64,000 bases of DNA from Pseudomonas sp. Irchel 3A7 (GTDB lineage: Bacteria; Pseudomonadota; Gammaproteobacteria; Pseudomonadales; Pseudomonadaceae), in NCBI RefSeq assembly GCF_900187565.1, contig NZ_FYED01000016.1, positions 1 to 64,000 of the forward strand, written 5' to 3'. Under the pieces are notes generated by a model that ran no database searches, had not been told where the DNA came from, and was given only the letters and a program-made list of their open reading frames with translations. A program made the translations under genes and the position numbers. Below are positions 8,665 to 17,000 of this stretch, one piece after another. The number at the start of each line of letters is the position of its first letter. The first letter of the stretch is position 1.

Positions 8665-9014
8665 TAACCTGTAGAAAATTAACTTGGCCAGGCATCGTAC
8701 AGGAATTACCTGCAATTTGCTTGGCAATTATCCTTTGGATGACCGAGGGCGGATCAGGATAATTAGCGGATCATTATTTGATAATTGCCTCTAAGTCGCT
8801 GTTTTAAATAAAAACGTGGTCCGCAAAAACAGGATGCCCTGCTGGGCCGGCAGCGATGAAAATCCTCGGGTCGGTCTGACGAGCGGCGGGAGTCGTACGG
8901 TAAAACCCAGGAAAATGAAGGCCTGCAGAGGAATTTCTCGCACCGGTGGGTTGGTCGCCGAACGCGGCCTGCAAAACCGGGTAGAATGCCGCCCACGCAA
9001 TGAGGGTATTGGAC
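8665..9014. other. Intergenic region between divergent genes
   Basis: About 350 bp without a supported gene. It is A+T-rich around 8690-8830 and should hold the divergent promoters of the small minus-strand gene and of the CvfB-like gene. Open frames here are short and lack ribosome binding sites. Confidence 0.5.
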
Positions 9015-9851
9015 ATGGCTTTAGTCGGGCGTTACAACAGTTTACAAGTGGTTAAACACACTAACTTCGGTTTATATCTGGACGGTGGCGCGGATGGCGA
9101 AATTCTTTTGCCTAATCGTTATATTCCAAAAGATATTCCCAGCGAAGATGAAGACTGGCTCAATGTTTTTGTTTATCTGGACAGCGATGACAAACTTATC
9201 GCGACGACTGAAAAGCCGAAAGTTCAAGTCGGTGAATTTGCCAGTTTGAAAGTTGTTGAAGTCAACAGCATTGGTGTGTTCCTCGATTGGGGGCTGCCAA
9301 AGGATCTGTTGTTGCCGTTTTCGGAAGAAAAGCGCCAGATGACGGCCGGCGAATACGCCGTAGTGCATGTCTATCTCGACAAACACACCCGTCGCATCAC
9401 CGCGACGGCGCGCCTGGATCGCTATCTGGACAAGACCCCGGCCAACTACACCCCGGGCCAGGAGGTCGACTTGCTGGTTGCCGAAGCCACCGACATGGGT
9501 TTCAAGGCAATCATCAACAACAAGCACTGGGGCCTGATTCACAAGAACGAAATCTTCAAGTTCATGCGTGCGGGCAAGGAAGAGAAAGGCTTCATCAAGG
9601 AAGTTCGTGCCGATGGCAAGATCAGCCTGAGTCTGCAACCGGTCGGCCAGGAAGCGGCCACCAGCCTTAACTCGAAGATCCTCGCCAAGTTGCGCGAGAA
9701 CAACGGCACCCTGCCGGTCAGCGACAAGAGCGACCCGACTGTGATCAGTAGCATGTTCGGCGTCAGCAAAGGCAACTTCAAGAAGGCCATCGGTGCGCTG
9801 TACAAGAATGGCCAGATTGTCATTCATGCTGATCGCATTGAACTGAGCTGA
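9015..9851 (+). CDS. S1-domain RNA-binding protein, CvfB/YitL family
   Basis: The 278-aa cytosolic protein has the CvfB layout: tandem S1-type OB folds (residues about 1-65, 66-130 and 140-215, with segments such as FASLKVVEVNSIGVFLDWG) followed by a C-terminal winged helix (GTLPVSDKSDPTVISSMF, then KGNFKKAIGALYKNGQI). In Gram-positives CvfB binds RNA and affects virulence genes; here the role is unknown, probably RNA or translation related. ATG at 9015 follows GAGGGT at 9002-9007 with 7 bp spacing. It has its own terminator. Confidence 0.85.
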   Translation: MALVGRYNSLQVVKHTNFGLYLDGGADGEILLPNRYIPKDIPSEDEDWLNVFVYLDSDDKLIATTEKPKVQVGEFASLKVVEVNSIGVFLDWGLPKDLLLPFSEEKRQMTAGEYAVVHVYLDKHTRRITATARLDRYLDKTPANYTPGQEVDLLVAEATDMGFKAIINNKHWGLIHKNEIFKFMRAGKEEKGFIKEVRADGKISLSLQPVGQEAATSLNSKILAKLRENNGTLPVSDKSDPTVISSMFGVSKGNFKKAIGALYKNGQIVIHADRIELS

Positions 9852-9910
9852 TACCGACCCCTGTAGGCAATTTCTGCCCATCTGGTTAATAATCGATAGA
9901 ATAATTTTTC

Positions 9911-9940
9911 ACCCCGGCCATGTGCCGGGGTTTTGTTTTT
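9911..9940 (+). terminator. Rho-independent terminator of the CvfB-like gene
   Basis: The hairpin CCCCGGC-CATGT-GCCGGGG is followed by TTTTGTTTTT, 60 bp after the stop codon. Confidence 0.88.
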
Positions 9941-9986
9941 ACTGTCGAGTCACTGCCATGGATTGTGTCGTTGTCGAGGTTTTCCG

Positions 9987-10919
9987 GTGAGCGCCACCCG
10001 GCGTAGCGCCGATGGATTTGCCCTGCAAGTGATGTTGGGGTTGTGCCTGGTCTGGGGTGTTCAGCAGGTGATGATCAAGTGGGCGGCGCCCGACATTGCC
10101 CCAGTCATGCAGGCGGCCGCGCGTTCCGGCATGTCTGCGTTGCTGGTGGGGTTGCTGATCTGCTGGAAGGGCGGTTGGGATCAGGTCGGTGCGACCTGGC
10201 GCGGTGGCTTGTTGGCCGGCGCCTTGTTCGGTCTGGAGTTCTTCTTCATTTCCGAAGGCCTGCAATTGACCACGGCCGCGCACATGTCGGTATTCCTCTA
10301 CACCGCACCGATTTTCACCGCACTGGGTGTGCACTGGCTGTTGCCGAGCGAGCGTTTGCGGCCTGTGCAATGGCTGGGAATTTTCCTCGCGTTCGTCGGG
10401 ATCGCCATCGCGTTTGCCGGTGGCATGTCCTGGGACAACCTCGATTACCGGATGTTGATGGGCGATGCGCTGGGCGTGCTGGCCGGCGCGGCTTGGGGCG
10501 CGACCACGGTGGTGGTGCGAGCTTCGCGATTGTCGGAGGCGCCGGTGACCCTGACATTGTTCTATCAGTTGATCATCGGCTTCATCGGCCTGTTGTTGAT
10601 CGCGCTGCTCAGCGGGCAGATCACCCACGTCAGTTTGACCGGTGTGGCGATTGCCAGTGTGCTGTTTCAAGGCGTGGTGGTGTCGTTCTTCAGTTACCTG
10701 ATCTGGTTTTGGTTGCTGCGCCGGTATCTGGCGGCAAACCTGGCGGTGTTTTCGTTCATGACGCCGTTGTTTGGCGTTACGTTTGGGGTGGTGTTGCTGG
10801 GGGAAAAACTGACCCTGAACTTTGTCATTGGCGCGGTGCTGGTGCTGCTGGGCATCACCTTTGTCAGCGCCGAGCAGTGGTTGCGCCGTCGGTTGCGCAG
10901 AGCACTTGGGCAGCCCTGA
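9987..10919 (+). CDS. DMT-superfamily (EamA) transporter
   Basis: The 310-aa inner-membrane protein has ten predicted helices in two EamA repeats (about residues 12-140 and 155-295), typical of metabolite exporters. A GTG start at 9987 is chosen because GAGGT lies 6 bp before it; the upstream frame runs into the preceding terminator. The substrate is unknown. The following LysR gene is in the same direction, 78 bp on, and probably regulates it or itself. Confidence 0.82.
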   Translation: MSATRRSADGFALQVMLGLCLVWGVQQVMIKWAAPDIAPVMQAAARSGMSALLVGLLICWKGGWDQVGATWRGGLLAGALFGLEFFFISEGLQLTTAAHMSVFLYTAPIFTALGVHWLLPSERLRPVQWLGIFLAFVGIAIAFAGGMSWDNLDYRMLMGDALGVLAGAAWGATTVVVRASRLSEAPVTLTLFYQLIIGFIGLLLIALLSGQITHVSLTGVAIASVLFQGVVVSFFSYLIWFWLLRRYLAANLAVFSFMTPLFGVTFGVVLLGEKLTLNFVIGAVLVLLGITFVSAEQWLRRRLRRALGQP

Positions 10920-10940
10920 GCACCTTCGCGCCTGGATGGA

Positions 10941-10983
10941 TTGACATTCTTTGAAAAAGAACAATAGTGGGTAACTTGTTCTT
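10941..10983 (+). promoter_or_regulatory. Promoter and LysR-type operator
   Basis: A perfect -35 TTGACA (10941-10946) is followed after 16 bp by AATAGT (10963-10968). A palindrome with 8-bp arms, AAGAACAA (10957-10964) and TTGTTCTT (10976-10983), overlaps the -10 box and ends 14 bp before the LysR start. This suggests autorepression by the LysR protein. Confidence 0.6.
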
Positions 10984-10997
10984 GTCTGGAGAATGTC

Positions 10998-11891
10998 GTG
11001 GAGTTCAGCCAGTTGCGGATCTTCCAGGCGGTGGCGCAGGAAGAGTCCATCACCCGCGCCGCCGAGCGCCTGCACCGCGTGCCGTCCAACCTGTCGACCC
11101 GGCTCAAGCAGCTGGAGGAGCAGTTGGGCGTTGAACTGTTCGTTCGCGAGCGTCAGCGTTTGCAGTTGTCGCCTGCGGGAAAAGTCCTGCTGGATTACAC
11201 CGCCAAACTGTTCGCCTTGCACGACGAAGCCCATGCCGCGGTACAGGGCGGGCAACCGGCCGGCGATTTCGTGCTCGGCACCATGTACAGCACCGCCGCC
11301 ATTCACCTCCCGGCGTTGTTGGCGCGCTATCACAAGCGTTACCCGGCGGTGAATTTGCAAGTGCAGTCCGGACCCAGCGGTGAATTGCTGGAAGGTTTGC
11401 TCTCCGGCCGACTCGATGCGGCGCTGGTGGACGGTCCCCCCGAACTGGCCATGCTTGATGGTGTGTTGTTGTGCGAGGAACGGCTGGTGCTGATCAGCGA
11501 GGCGGATCACCCGCCGGTACTCAGCGCGCGGGACGTGGAAGGGCGTTCGGTATTCACCTTTCGCCAGGGCTGTTCCTACAGGATGCGTCTGGAATCCTGG
11601 TACTCCCGGGACCACGCGGTCATGGGGCGGGCGATTGAGATCGAATCCTATCCGGGGATGCTCGCCTGTGTGATTGCAGGTTCCGGCGTAGCATTGATGT
11701 CAGAGTCAATGCTTGCCAGCCTGCCGGGCCGCGAAAGCGTGACGGTCCACCCGTTGCCTGAGCCATTTGCCACGGCCACCACCTGGCTGATGTGGCGCAA
11801 GGGCATGGCCGGGGCCAACCTGAATGCATGGATCGAGGAGCAGCGGGCGCTCTATCCGTCGGCGCAAATCCCGGCCCGGGCGATTGCATGA
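10998..11891 (+). CDS. LysR-family transcriptional regulator
   Basis: The 297-aa protein has an N-terminal winged helix (residues 1-60, with ITRAAERLHRVPSNLSTRLK) and a periplasmic-binding-like effector domain (about 88-290). A GTG start is preceded by TGGAG. It resembles the PtrR/YneJ-like branch that is often found beside EamA exporters, but this is recalled resemblance only. The palindrome overlapping its promoter suggests autoregulation, and the upstream DMT exporter is the likely target. Confidence 0.82.
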   Translation: MEFSQLRIFQAVAQEESITRAAERLHRVPSNLSTRLKQLEEQLGVELFVRERQRLQLSPAGKVLLDYTAKLFALHDEAHAAVQGGQPAGDFVLGTMYSTAAIHLPALLARYHKRYPAVNLQVQSGPSGELLEGLLSGRLDAALVDGPPELAMLDGVLLCEERLVLISEADHPPVLSARDVEGRSVFTFRQGCSYRMRLESWYSRDHAVMGRAIEIESYPGMLACVIAGSGVALMSESMLASLPGRESVTVHPLPEPFATATTWLMWRKGMAGANLNAWIEEQRALYPSAQIPARAIA

Positions 11892-12030
11892 TTTAATGCC
11901 GTCGGATTGTGAGCCATTCAGTAACAGATCATTGCCACTTTGGGCGAGCATTGCTCAGGACTTCGGACTATTATCAGTTCGAAGCGACTACAGAATTCCG
12001 GTCGCTCGGCACTACCCTGAAGGGGGCATC
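11892..12030 (+). ncRNA. Possible leader sRNA of the PA1414-like gene (SicX-type position)
   Basis: In P. aeruginosa the sRNA SicX is, as I recall, made from the 5' leader of PA1414. This 139-bp leader precedes the PA1414-like ORF. It contains TATTAT at 11969-11974, which could be a -10 box, leaving a 50-60 nt leader that ends in GAAGGGGGC. I did not find an Anr box (TTGAT-N4-ATCAA), which would be expected if the oxygen regulation were conserved. The call rests on position, not on aligned RNA sequence. Confidence 0.25.
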
Positions 12031-12159
12031 ATGAAAGAGAAAATCCAAAACTGGCTGCATGACCTGGGTGTCGCGCTCGGTTTGATCGAACCGCCTCTGC
12101 AACCTGTGCCAATTCGCACCGACGACGAACAGCGCCGACGCCAGCAGCGTCGCCGGTAA
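12031..12159 (+). CDS. PA1414-family small protein (42 aa)
   Basis: The product begins MKEKIQNWLHDLGVALGLIE with a proline-rich centre (PPLQPVPI) and an arginine-rich tail (RRRQQRRR). A strong GAAGGGGG lies just before the ATG. I recognise it as the small conserved Pseudomonas PA1414 family. The gbu genes a few kb downstream correspond to PA1418-PA1422, so local gene order supports the assignment. The amphipathic N-terminus and basic tail suggest membrane or RNA contact; function is unknown. Confidence 0.7.
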   Translation: MKEKIQNWLHDLGVALGLIEPPLQPVPIRTDDEQRRRQQRRR

Positions 12160-12187
12160 GCGAACAAGCGTTGGGAGAGGGTGCTTT

Positions 12188-12314
12188 TGTGGCGAGGGAG
12201 CTTGCTCCCGCCGGGCTGCGAAGCGGCCCCTCTTGATTGCACGGTTCCATTTGTGGCGCTTGGACAGGTTCGCGAGGGCTTCGCCCTCGAACGGGAGCAA
12301 GCTCCCTCGCCACA
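12188..12314. repeat. REP pair (GGCGAGGGAGCTTGCTCCC class)
   Basis: Inverted copies of TGTGGCGAGGGAGCTTGCTC stand about 85 bp apart. A second small hairpin (GCGAGGGCTTCGCCCTCG) lies inside. This is the second main REP class in the window. Confidence 0.88.
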
Positions 12315-12345
12315 GAGGGCGTAGCTGCTCTGATGGCGTGTGGTT

Positions 12346-12597
12346 TCAATGCCGCCCAATTTCCATCAAAAACCGGCTCAAGTCATTCGCCGTCCTGGCC
12401 GTCTTGAGCATCCGGTCTTCCTCGGCGGTAAACGCCGTCAAGCCGAGTTCATCTTCCAGATGGAAGATCAGCTCTTCGATATCCGTTTTATCCAATCCCA
12501 ACTGCGCCAGACTGGCGTTGTCGTCGAAGTCATCCTGACCCTCCAGCAGGCGGCTGATGTAGCGGTGCACGGCGGCGCGAATGGCGGCTTTGTTCAT
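12346..12597 (-). CDS. Acyl-carrier-protein-like protein lacking the prosthetic serine
   Basis: The 83-aa acidic four-helix protein has the ACP layout, with LAQLGLDKTDIEELIFHLED aligned to the usual LGADSLDTVELVMALEE. At the position of the phosphopantetheine serine (DSL) it reads DKT, so it cannot carry 4'-phosphopantetheine by the standard route. It may be a structural or regulatory ACP mimic. It lies alone, 57 bp upstream of the MBL hydrolase gene on the same strand as read from the right. An AGAGTCATC region precedes the ATG; no strong ribosome binding site is seen. Confidence 0.72.
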   Translation of the reverse strand: MNKAAIRAAVHRYISRLLEGQDDFDDNASLAQLGLDKTDIEELIFHLEDELGLTAFTAEEDRMLKTARTANDLSRFLMEIGRH

Positions 12598-12654
12598 GAT
12601 GACTCTTCAAGGGCGTTGTTGTTTTATTGGCCCTGGGCTTGAGTACAGCAGGCT

Positions 12655-13380
12655 TCAGCCGTGTGAGCGTTGCCACTCGTCAATCATGTGGCGTAGATGA
12701 TCCCCGGAAAAACTGCCGAAATGCCCGCCATGCACCGTGCGGATCGGCAGCGCGCGCAAGCGCTGCAGGCTGCGGGCGTAGTCGTCGAGGTTGGAGTGGT
12801 AGGCGTCCTCGATCAGCGGCCCGTCGTAGATGATGTCGCCGCTGAACAAGGTCTCGGTCGCGGCTTCGTACAGGCTGATGCCGCCCGGCGAGTGTCCCGG
12901 CGTGTGCAGCACTTGCAGCACCCGGTCGCCCAGGTCCAGTACATCGCCTTCTTCGATCAAGCCCGTTGCCGGGGCAGCCTTGACCCGATACTCGGCGTAG
13001 CACAACGGACAATCGGGATGCGCTTCGAACATGTCGTCGCCGACAAATGCCCGGCTCAAATCGTTTTCACCGTCCGGTGTAGCCAGGATCTGCGCTTCGG
13101 CCGGGTGTACCAGGCGTTCGGAAAATTCGTGATGACCGGCAATGTGGTCGAAATGGCAGTGGCTGGCCACCGCTACCAGGGGCCGCTCGGTGATCCACGG
13201 CAATTGCTCGCGCAAGCTGACGAGCCCGGAACCGCTGTCCAGCAGCAGGTCTTTGTCACGGCCTTGAACAAACCAAAGATTGCAGCGGTAGAAGGGGCGA
13301 ATGTAAGGCTCGTGAATCAGGCGGATGCCGTCGCTGAGTTGTTTCACCTCGAACCACTGATCGCGGCTGACGATCTTCAT
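12655..13380 (-). CDS. Metallo-beta-lactamase-fold hydrolase
   Basis: The 241-aa protein has the MBL zinc motif SHCHFDHIAGHHEF (HxHxDH) at about residues 75-88, a later HTPGHSPGGISLY (third metal histidine) and FSGDIIYDGP (bridging aspartate). A CPLCYAEY insertion adds a CxxC pair. The substrate is unknown; glyoxalase II-like or lactonase-like hydrolysis are options. The ATG at 13380 follows GAAGGA at 8 bp; a GTG two codons upstream is less likely. Confidence 0.82.
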   Translation of the reverse strand: MKIVSRDQWFEVKQLSDGIRLIHEPYIRPFYRCNLWFVQGRDKDLLLDSGSGLVSLREQLPWITERPLVAVASHCHFDHIAGHHEFSERLVHPAEAQILATPDGENDLSRAFVGDDMFEAHPDCPLCYAEYRVKAAPATGLIEEGDVLDLGDRVLQVLHTPGHSPGGISLYEAATETLFSGDIIYDGPLIEDAYHSNLDDYARSLQRLRALPIRTVHGGHFGSFSGDHLRHMIDEWQRSHG

Positions 13381-13399
13381 AATCACTTTCCTTCAGGCG

Positions 13400-13434
13400 A
13401 AAAAAACGGGTGTGGCAACCGACGCCACACCCGT
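13400..13434 (-). terminator. Rho-independent terminator of the gbu-linked operon
   Basis: Perfect 11-bp arms ACGGGTGTGGC and GCCACACCCGT form a hairpin, followed on the minus strand by seven T (13400-13406). It lies 30 bp after the stop of the sodium:solute symporter and closes the gbuA-to-symporter unit. Confidence 0.92.
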
Positions 13435-13464
13435 CGAAGAAAGCATCAAGTTGTTATGTTCAGC

Positions 13465-14844
13465 TTAGATGGCGCTCGCTGCCACGGCTGGGCGACGGGA
13501 CATCAGGCTGATCACCACGAAGCTCACCAGACCTACGGCCAGGCTGTAGTAGATCGGGGTGTTGGCATCCAGACCGTCCTTGACCATGAACAGCAGGGCG
13601 GTGGCGAAGCCCATGCCCATGCTGGCGATGGCGCCGGCGGTGGTGGCACGTTTCCAGAAGATCGCACCGATCAGCGGGATCAGCATGCCGCCCACCAACA
13701 GGTTGTAGGCCAGGGTCAGGGCGCTGATCACGTCGTTTACCACCAGGGCTATGCCGAGTACCACAACACCGGTCAGCATAGTGACGACACGGTTGAGGCC
13801 CAGGCTCGACTGTTTACCGCCACGCAGTTTCGGCAGCAGGTCTTCGGTCAGGGTAGTAGCGGCGGCGAGCAGGCCGGCGCTGGCGGTGGACATCATGGCA
13901 GCCAGTGCGGCTGCGATGACCAGGCCACGGATACCGTCCGGCAGGGACAGTTTCACGATCGCGGCGAAAGCGTTGTTGACGTTGTCCAGGTCCGGGATCA
14001 ACACATGAGCCGCCATGCCGATCAGGGCGCAGGCCAGGCCGTAGAGGATGCAGTAGACACCGGCGAACGTACCGGCGACCTGAGCCACTTTGGCGGTCTT
14101 GACGGTGAACACCCGTTGCCAGATGTCCTGACCGATCAGGATGCCGAAGAAGTAGATCATGAAGTAGGTGATGATGGTGTCCCAACCGATGGTGGTGAAG
14201 CTGAAGCTCGCCGCCGGCAGTTTCAACACCAGTTCGTCCCAGCCGCCGACGCGGTACAGGCAGATTGGCAACAGGATGAACATCAGGCCAACGGTCTTGA
14301 TCACGAACTGGACGATGTCGGTCAGGGTCAGCGACCACATGCCGCCAATGGCCGAGTAGATCACCACCACGCCACCACCGAGCAGTACCGAGATCCAGAA
14401 CGGCAGGCCGAACAGCACTTGCAGTACGGTGCCGATCGCCAGGATCGAGGTCACGCCGATCATCAGTGCGTACGCGAGCATGATCACCGCGCTCGCGGAG
14501 CGGGCCATCGGGTTGTAGCGTTTCTCCAGCACCTGGGTAACGGTGTAGATCTTCAGTTTCAACAGCGGCTTGGCCAGGAACAGGTTCAGCGCCACGATCC
14601 CGCAACCCAGTGCGGCGCAGAGCCAGAAACCGGAGATGCCATGCACGTAGCCCAGACGCACGGTGCCCACGGTGGACGCGCCGCCGAGGACGGTGGCCGC
14701 CATGGTGCCCATGTACAGGCTCGGGCCCAGGTTACGACCGGCAACCAAAAAGTCTTCGTTGGTCTTGGCCTTGCGCATGCCGTAGTAGCCAAGTATCAGC
14801 ATCGCGGCGGCGTAGATGAGTACGACGAATAAATCCAAAGCCAT
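13465..14844 (-). CDS. Sodium:solute symporter (SSS family)
   Basis: The 459-aa inner-membrane protein has about thirteen helices and belongs to the sodium:solute symporter family (start ALDLFVVLIYAAAMLILGYY; GGASTVGTVRLGYVHG in helix 2; the C-terminal AALAAMMSTASAGLLAAATT matches the family signature that forms the second sodium site). It is the last gene of the gbu-linked unit and corresponds to the symporter near PA1418. It probably imports a guanidino compound or a related amine; the substrate is inferred from context. Confidence 0.87.
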   Translation of the reverse strand: MALDLFVVLIYAAAMLILGYYGMRKAKTNEDFLVAGRNLGPSLYMGTMAATVLGGASTVGTVRLGYVHGISGFWLCAALGCGIVALNLFLAKPLLKLKIYTVTQVLEKRYNPMARSASAVIMLAYALMIGVTSILAIGTVLQVLFGLPFWISVLLGGGVVVIYSAIGGMWSLTLTDIVQFVIKTVGLMFILLPICLYRVGGWDELVLKLPAASFSFTTIGWDTIITYFMIYFFGILIGQDIWQRVFTVKTAKVAQVAGTFAGVYCILYGLACALIGMAAHVLIPDLDNVNNAFAAIVKLSLPDGIRGLVIAAALAAMMSTASAGLLAAATTLTEDLLPKLRGGKQSSLGLNRVVTMLTGVVVLGIALVVNDVISALTLAYNLLVGGMLIPLIGAIFWKRATTAGAIASMGMGFATALLFMVKDGLDANTPIYYSLAVGLVSFVVISLMSRRPAVAASAI

Positions 14845-14907
14845 GATGGCGTGTCTCCGATTGTCTTTTTTATGGTGAAACTAAGACGTTTCTGTGGGGC
14901 TGCTCTT

Positions 14908-14996
14908 TGTGGGAGCGAGCCTGCTCGCGAAAGCGTTCTGTCAGTCACACCTTTGTTGGATGTGCCGCCGTCTTCGCGAGCAGGCTCGCTCCCACA
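14908..14996. repeat. REP pair (GGGAGCGAGCCTGCTCGC class)
   Basis: Head-to-head inverted copies lie in the gap between the two permease genes of the gbu unit. They may lower expression of the distal symporter. Confidence 0.9.
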
Positions 14997-15002
14997 GGTA
15001 TT

Positions 15003-16514
15003 TCAGGCGACTTGTCGCATCGCCGCTTTAACGAGCGAATCCGTGCTCTTGCTGCGTGGATCATTCGGGCCGAACACCGCAGTCGATTCCGGGAACAGGC
15101 TCAGCAATACCAGGTACACCACCGAGGCCAGGCCCAGGGTCACCGGCAGGCTGATGTCGATACCGCCGGCCAGTTCGCCCAGTGGTCCGACGAACTGCCC
15201 CGGCAAGTTCACGAAGCACAGGCCGACGGCCGCGCTCGGAATCCAGGCACCCAGGCCACGCCAGTTCCAGCCGTGGGTGAACCAGTAGCGGCCACCTTTT
15301 TCACCGCGGGTGAACACTTGCAAGTCATCCGGGCAGTAGAAGCCGCGACGGACCAGCAGGCCGATGATCATGATCACCATCCACGGGGTCGTGCAGGTGA
15401 TGATCAGCACGGCGAAGGTCGACACGCTCTGCACCAGGTTTGCTGCGAAGCGGCCAATGAAGATGAAGGCAATCGACATCACGCCGATCAGCAGCGTGGC
15501 CTTGACCCGCGACAGCACCCGTGGAAACACGCTGGACATGTCCAGCCCGGTGCCATAGAGCGAGGTGGTGCCCGTGGACATGCCGCCGATCACCGCAATC
15601 AGGCACACCGGCAGGAAGAACCAGCTCGGCGATACCGCCAGCAGACCACCGACATAGTTGTTGGCCGCGATGTAGTCTGGCGCCTTGATTGCCACGATGG
15701 TGGCGGTGGCGAGGCCGAACAGGAACGGGATCAAGGTGGCGAGTTGCGCCGCGATAACCGACAGCATGATCCGGCCTTTGGGCGTCTCACGCGGGATGTA
15801 GCGTGACCAGTCGCCAAGGAATGCGCCGAAGGAAATCGGGTTGCTCATGGCCACCAGCGCGGCACCGATAAAGGCTGCCCAGAAACCGGCCTGCCCCATG
15901 GCCACCGTGCCGGCGTACTGACTGTCGAAAGCCGGAGCAAAGGCGAAAATGCCCAGCAGGAACAGCAGGCTGGCCGCCCACACCGCGATGCGGTTGACCC
16001 ACAGCATGAAGCGAAAGCCGTAGATGCACACGGTCAAAACCAGCAGCGCGAACAGGCCGTAGGCCAGGCCCAGGGTCAGATCGGTTTCCGGCAAATTGAT
16101 CAGGCGTTTGGCACCTCCGACCAGCGCATCACCCGAACTCCAGACGGAGAGCGAGAAAAACGCGATAGCGGTCAACAGCGACAGAAAAGAGCCGACGATG
16201 CGCCCGTGTACGCCGAAGTGCGCGCCGGAGGACACCGCGTTGTTGGTGCCGTTGATGGGGCCGAACAAGCCCATTGGCGCCAGGATCAATGCACCGAGTA
16301 CCACGCCCAGCACAATCGCCCAGACGCCCGCCTGGAACGACAGGCCGAACAGTACCGGGAAGCTGCCGAGTACGGCGGTGGCAAAGGTGTTCGCGCCGCC
16401 GAAGATCAAGCGAAACAGGTCGCTGGGCCGGGCGTCGCGTTCATTGTCCGGGATCTGTTCGACCCCGTTTGTTTCGATGCTGCTAAGGCTTTTTTCGTTG
16501 TTGTTGTTATTCAT
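15003..16514 (-). CDS. NCS1-family permease (cytosine/purine permease-like)
   Basis: The 503-aa protein has about twelve helices and NCS1 features: a cytosolic N-terminus ending in NERDARPSDLFRLIFGGANT, then SFQAGVWAIVLGVVLGALI and the FGVHGRIVGSFLS region of helix 3. It starts MNNNNNEKSLSS after CGGAGC. It corresponds to PA1419 by position. Purine or cytosine transport is the family default, but its place between gbuA and the symporter suggests a guanidino compound or its degradation product. Confidence 0.84.
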   Translation of the reverse strand: MNNNNNEKSLSSIETNGVEQIPDNERDARPSDLFRLIFGGANTFATAVLGSFPVLFGLSFQAGVWAIVLGVVLGALILAPMGLFGPINGTNNAVSSGAHFGVHGRIVGSFLSLLTAIAFFSLSVWSSGDALVGGAKRLINLPETDLTLGLAYGLFALLVLTVCIYGFRFMLWVNRIAVWAASLLFLLGIFAFAPAFDSQYAGTVAMGQAGFWAAFIGAALVAMSNPISFGAFLGDWSRYIPRETPKGRIMLSVIAAQLATLIPFLFGLATATIVAIKAPDYIAANNYVGGLLAVSPSWFFLPVCLIAVIGGMSTGTTSLYGTGLDMSSVFPRVLSRVKATLLIGVMSIAFIFIGRFAANLVQSVSTFAVLIITCTTPWMVIMIIGLLVRRGFYCPDDLQVFTRGEKGGRYWFTHGWNWRGLGAWIPSAAVGLCFVNLPGQFVGPLGELAGGIDISLPVTLGLASVVYLVLLSLFPESTAVFGPNDPRSKSTDSLVKAAMRQVA

Positions 16515-16568
16515 GATCTGCTCCGATCATAAAGGCGCGCTCATCGTGTGTGAGCGTCACCTGTTTGG

Positions 16569-16991
16569 CTAAGGGGTTGGCAGCCCTTCCGGCATAGCGG
16601 ACAAATGTTCGTGACAGGCCAGCCACAGGCCTTGTTGTTCTTGGCCAGACGCTTGTTTCTTGAAAACAATCGTCTCGCGCTCCTGGCTGAAGTGTTGCTC
16701 CCCTTGCATGCGCAGCTCGGTGGCCACGTCATGGATGAAAATCGCCACGTCACCCTGCAGGCTGACGAAAGCGTTGCTCGACGTGCACGACAGCACCTCG
16801 AAGCCATCCTCGGCACGCCAGCTGTCCCACAACGCCTGGTAGGCATCGCGCGACAAAAGGGGCTGTTCGAGGGTGTAGAAAACGAAGCTGGCATCGGCGC
16901 TGAACGCGCCGAAGTAGGCTTCGCGATCGTTTCGGGCGAAGGCGGACACCAGGTCGGTAGCCGCTTTCAAAACCTGATCACGTTCGTTCAT
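16569..16991 (-). CDS. SnoaL/NTF2-like protein
   Basis: The 140-aa cone-shaped alpha+beta fold protein (DUF4440/SnoaL-like: AFARNDREAYFGAFSADASFVF at residues 15-36, a strand-rich C-terminal half) has no signal peptide. Members bind or isomerise small ligands, or act as accessory domains. It lies 9 bp after gbuA and 54 bp before the NCS1 permease, so it is co-transcribed with guanidinobutyrate use. Its exact role is unknown. Confidence 0.76.
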   Translation of the reverse strand: MNERDQVLKAATDLVSAFARNDREAYFGAFSADASFVFYTLEQPLLSRDAYQALWDSWRAEDGFEVLSCTSSNAFVSLQGDVAIFIHDVATELRMQGEQHFSQERETIVFKKQASGQEQQGLWLACHEHLSAMPEGLPTP

Positions 16992-17000
16992 GACCGACCC

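Noticed and set aside
12697..14832. 711-codon plus-strand open frame
   Set aside because: It is antisense to the MBL hydrolase and the sodium:solute symporter, whose motifs are clear. The translation is His/Gln/Asp-rich shadow sequence.
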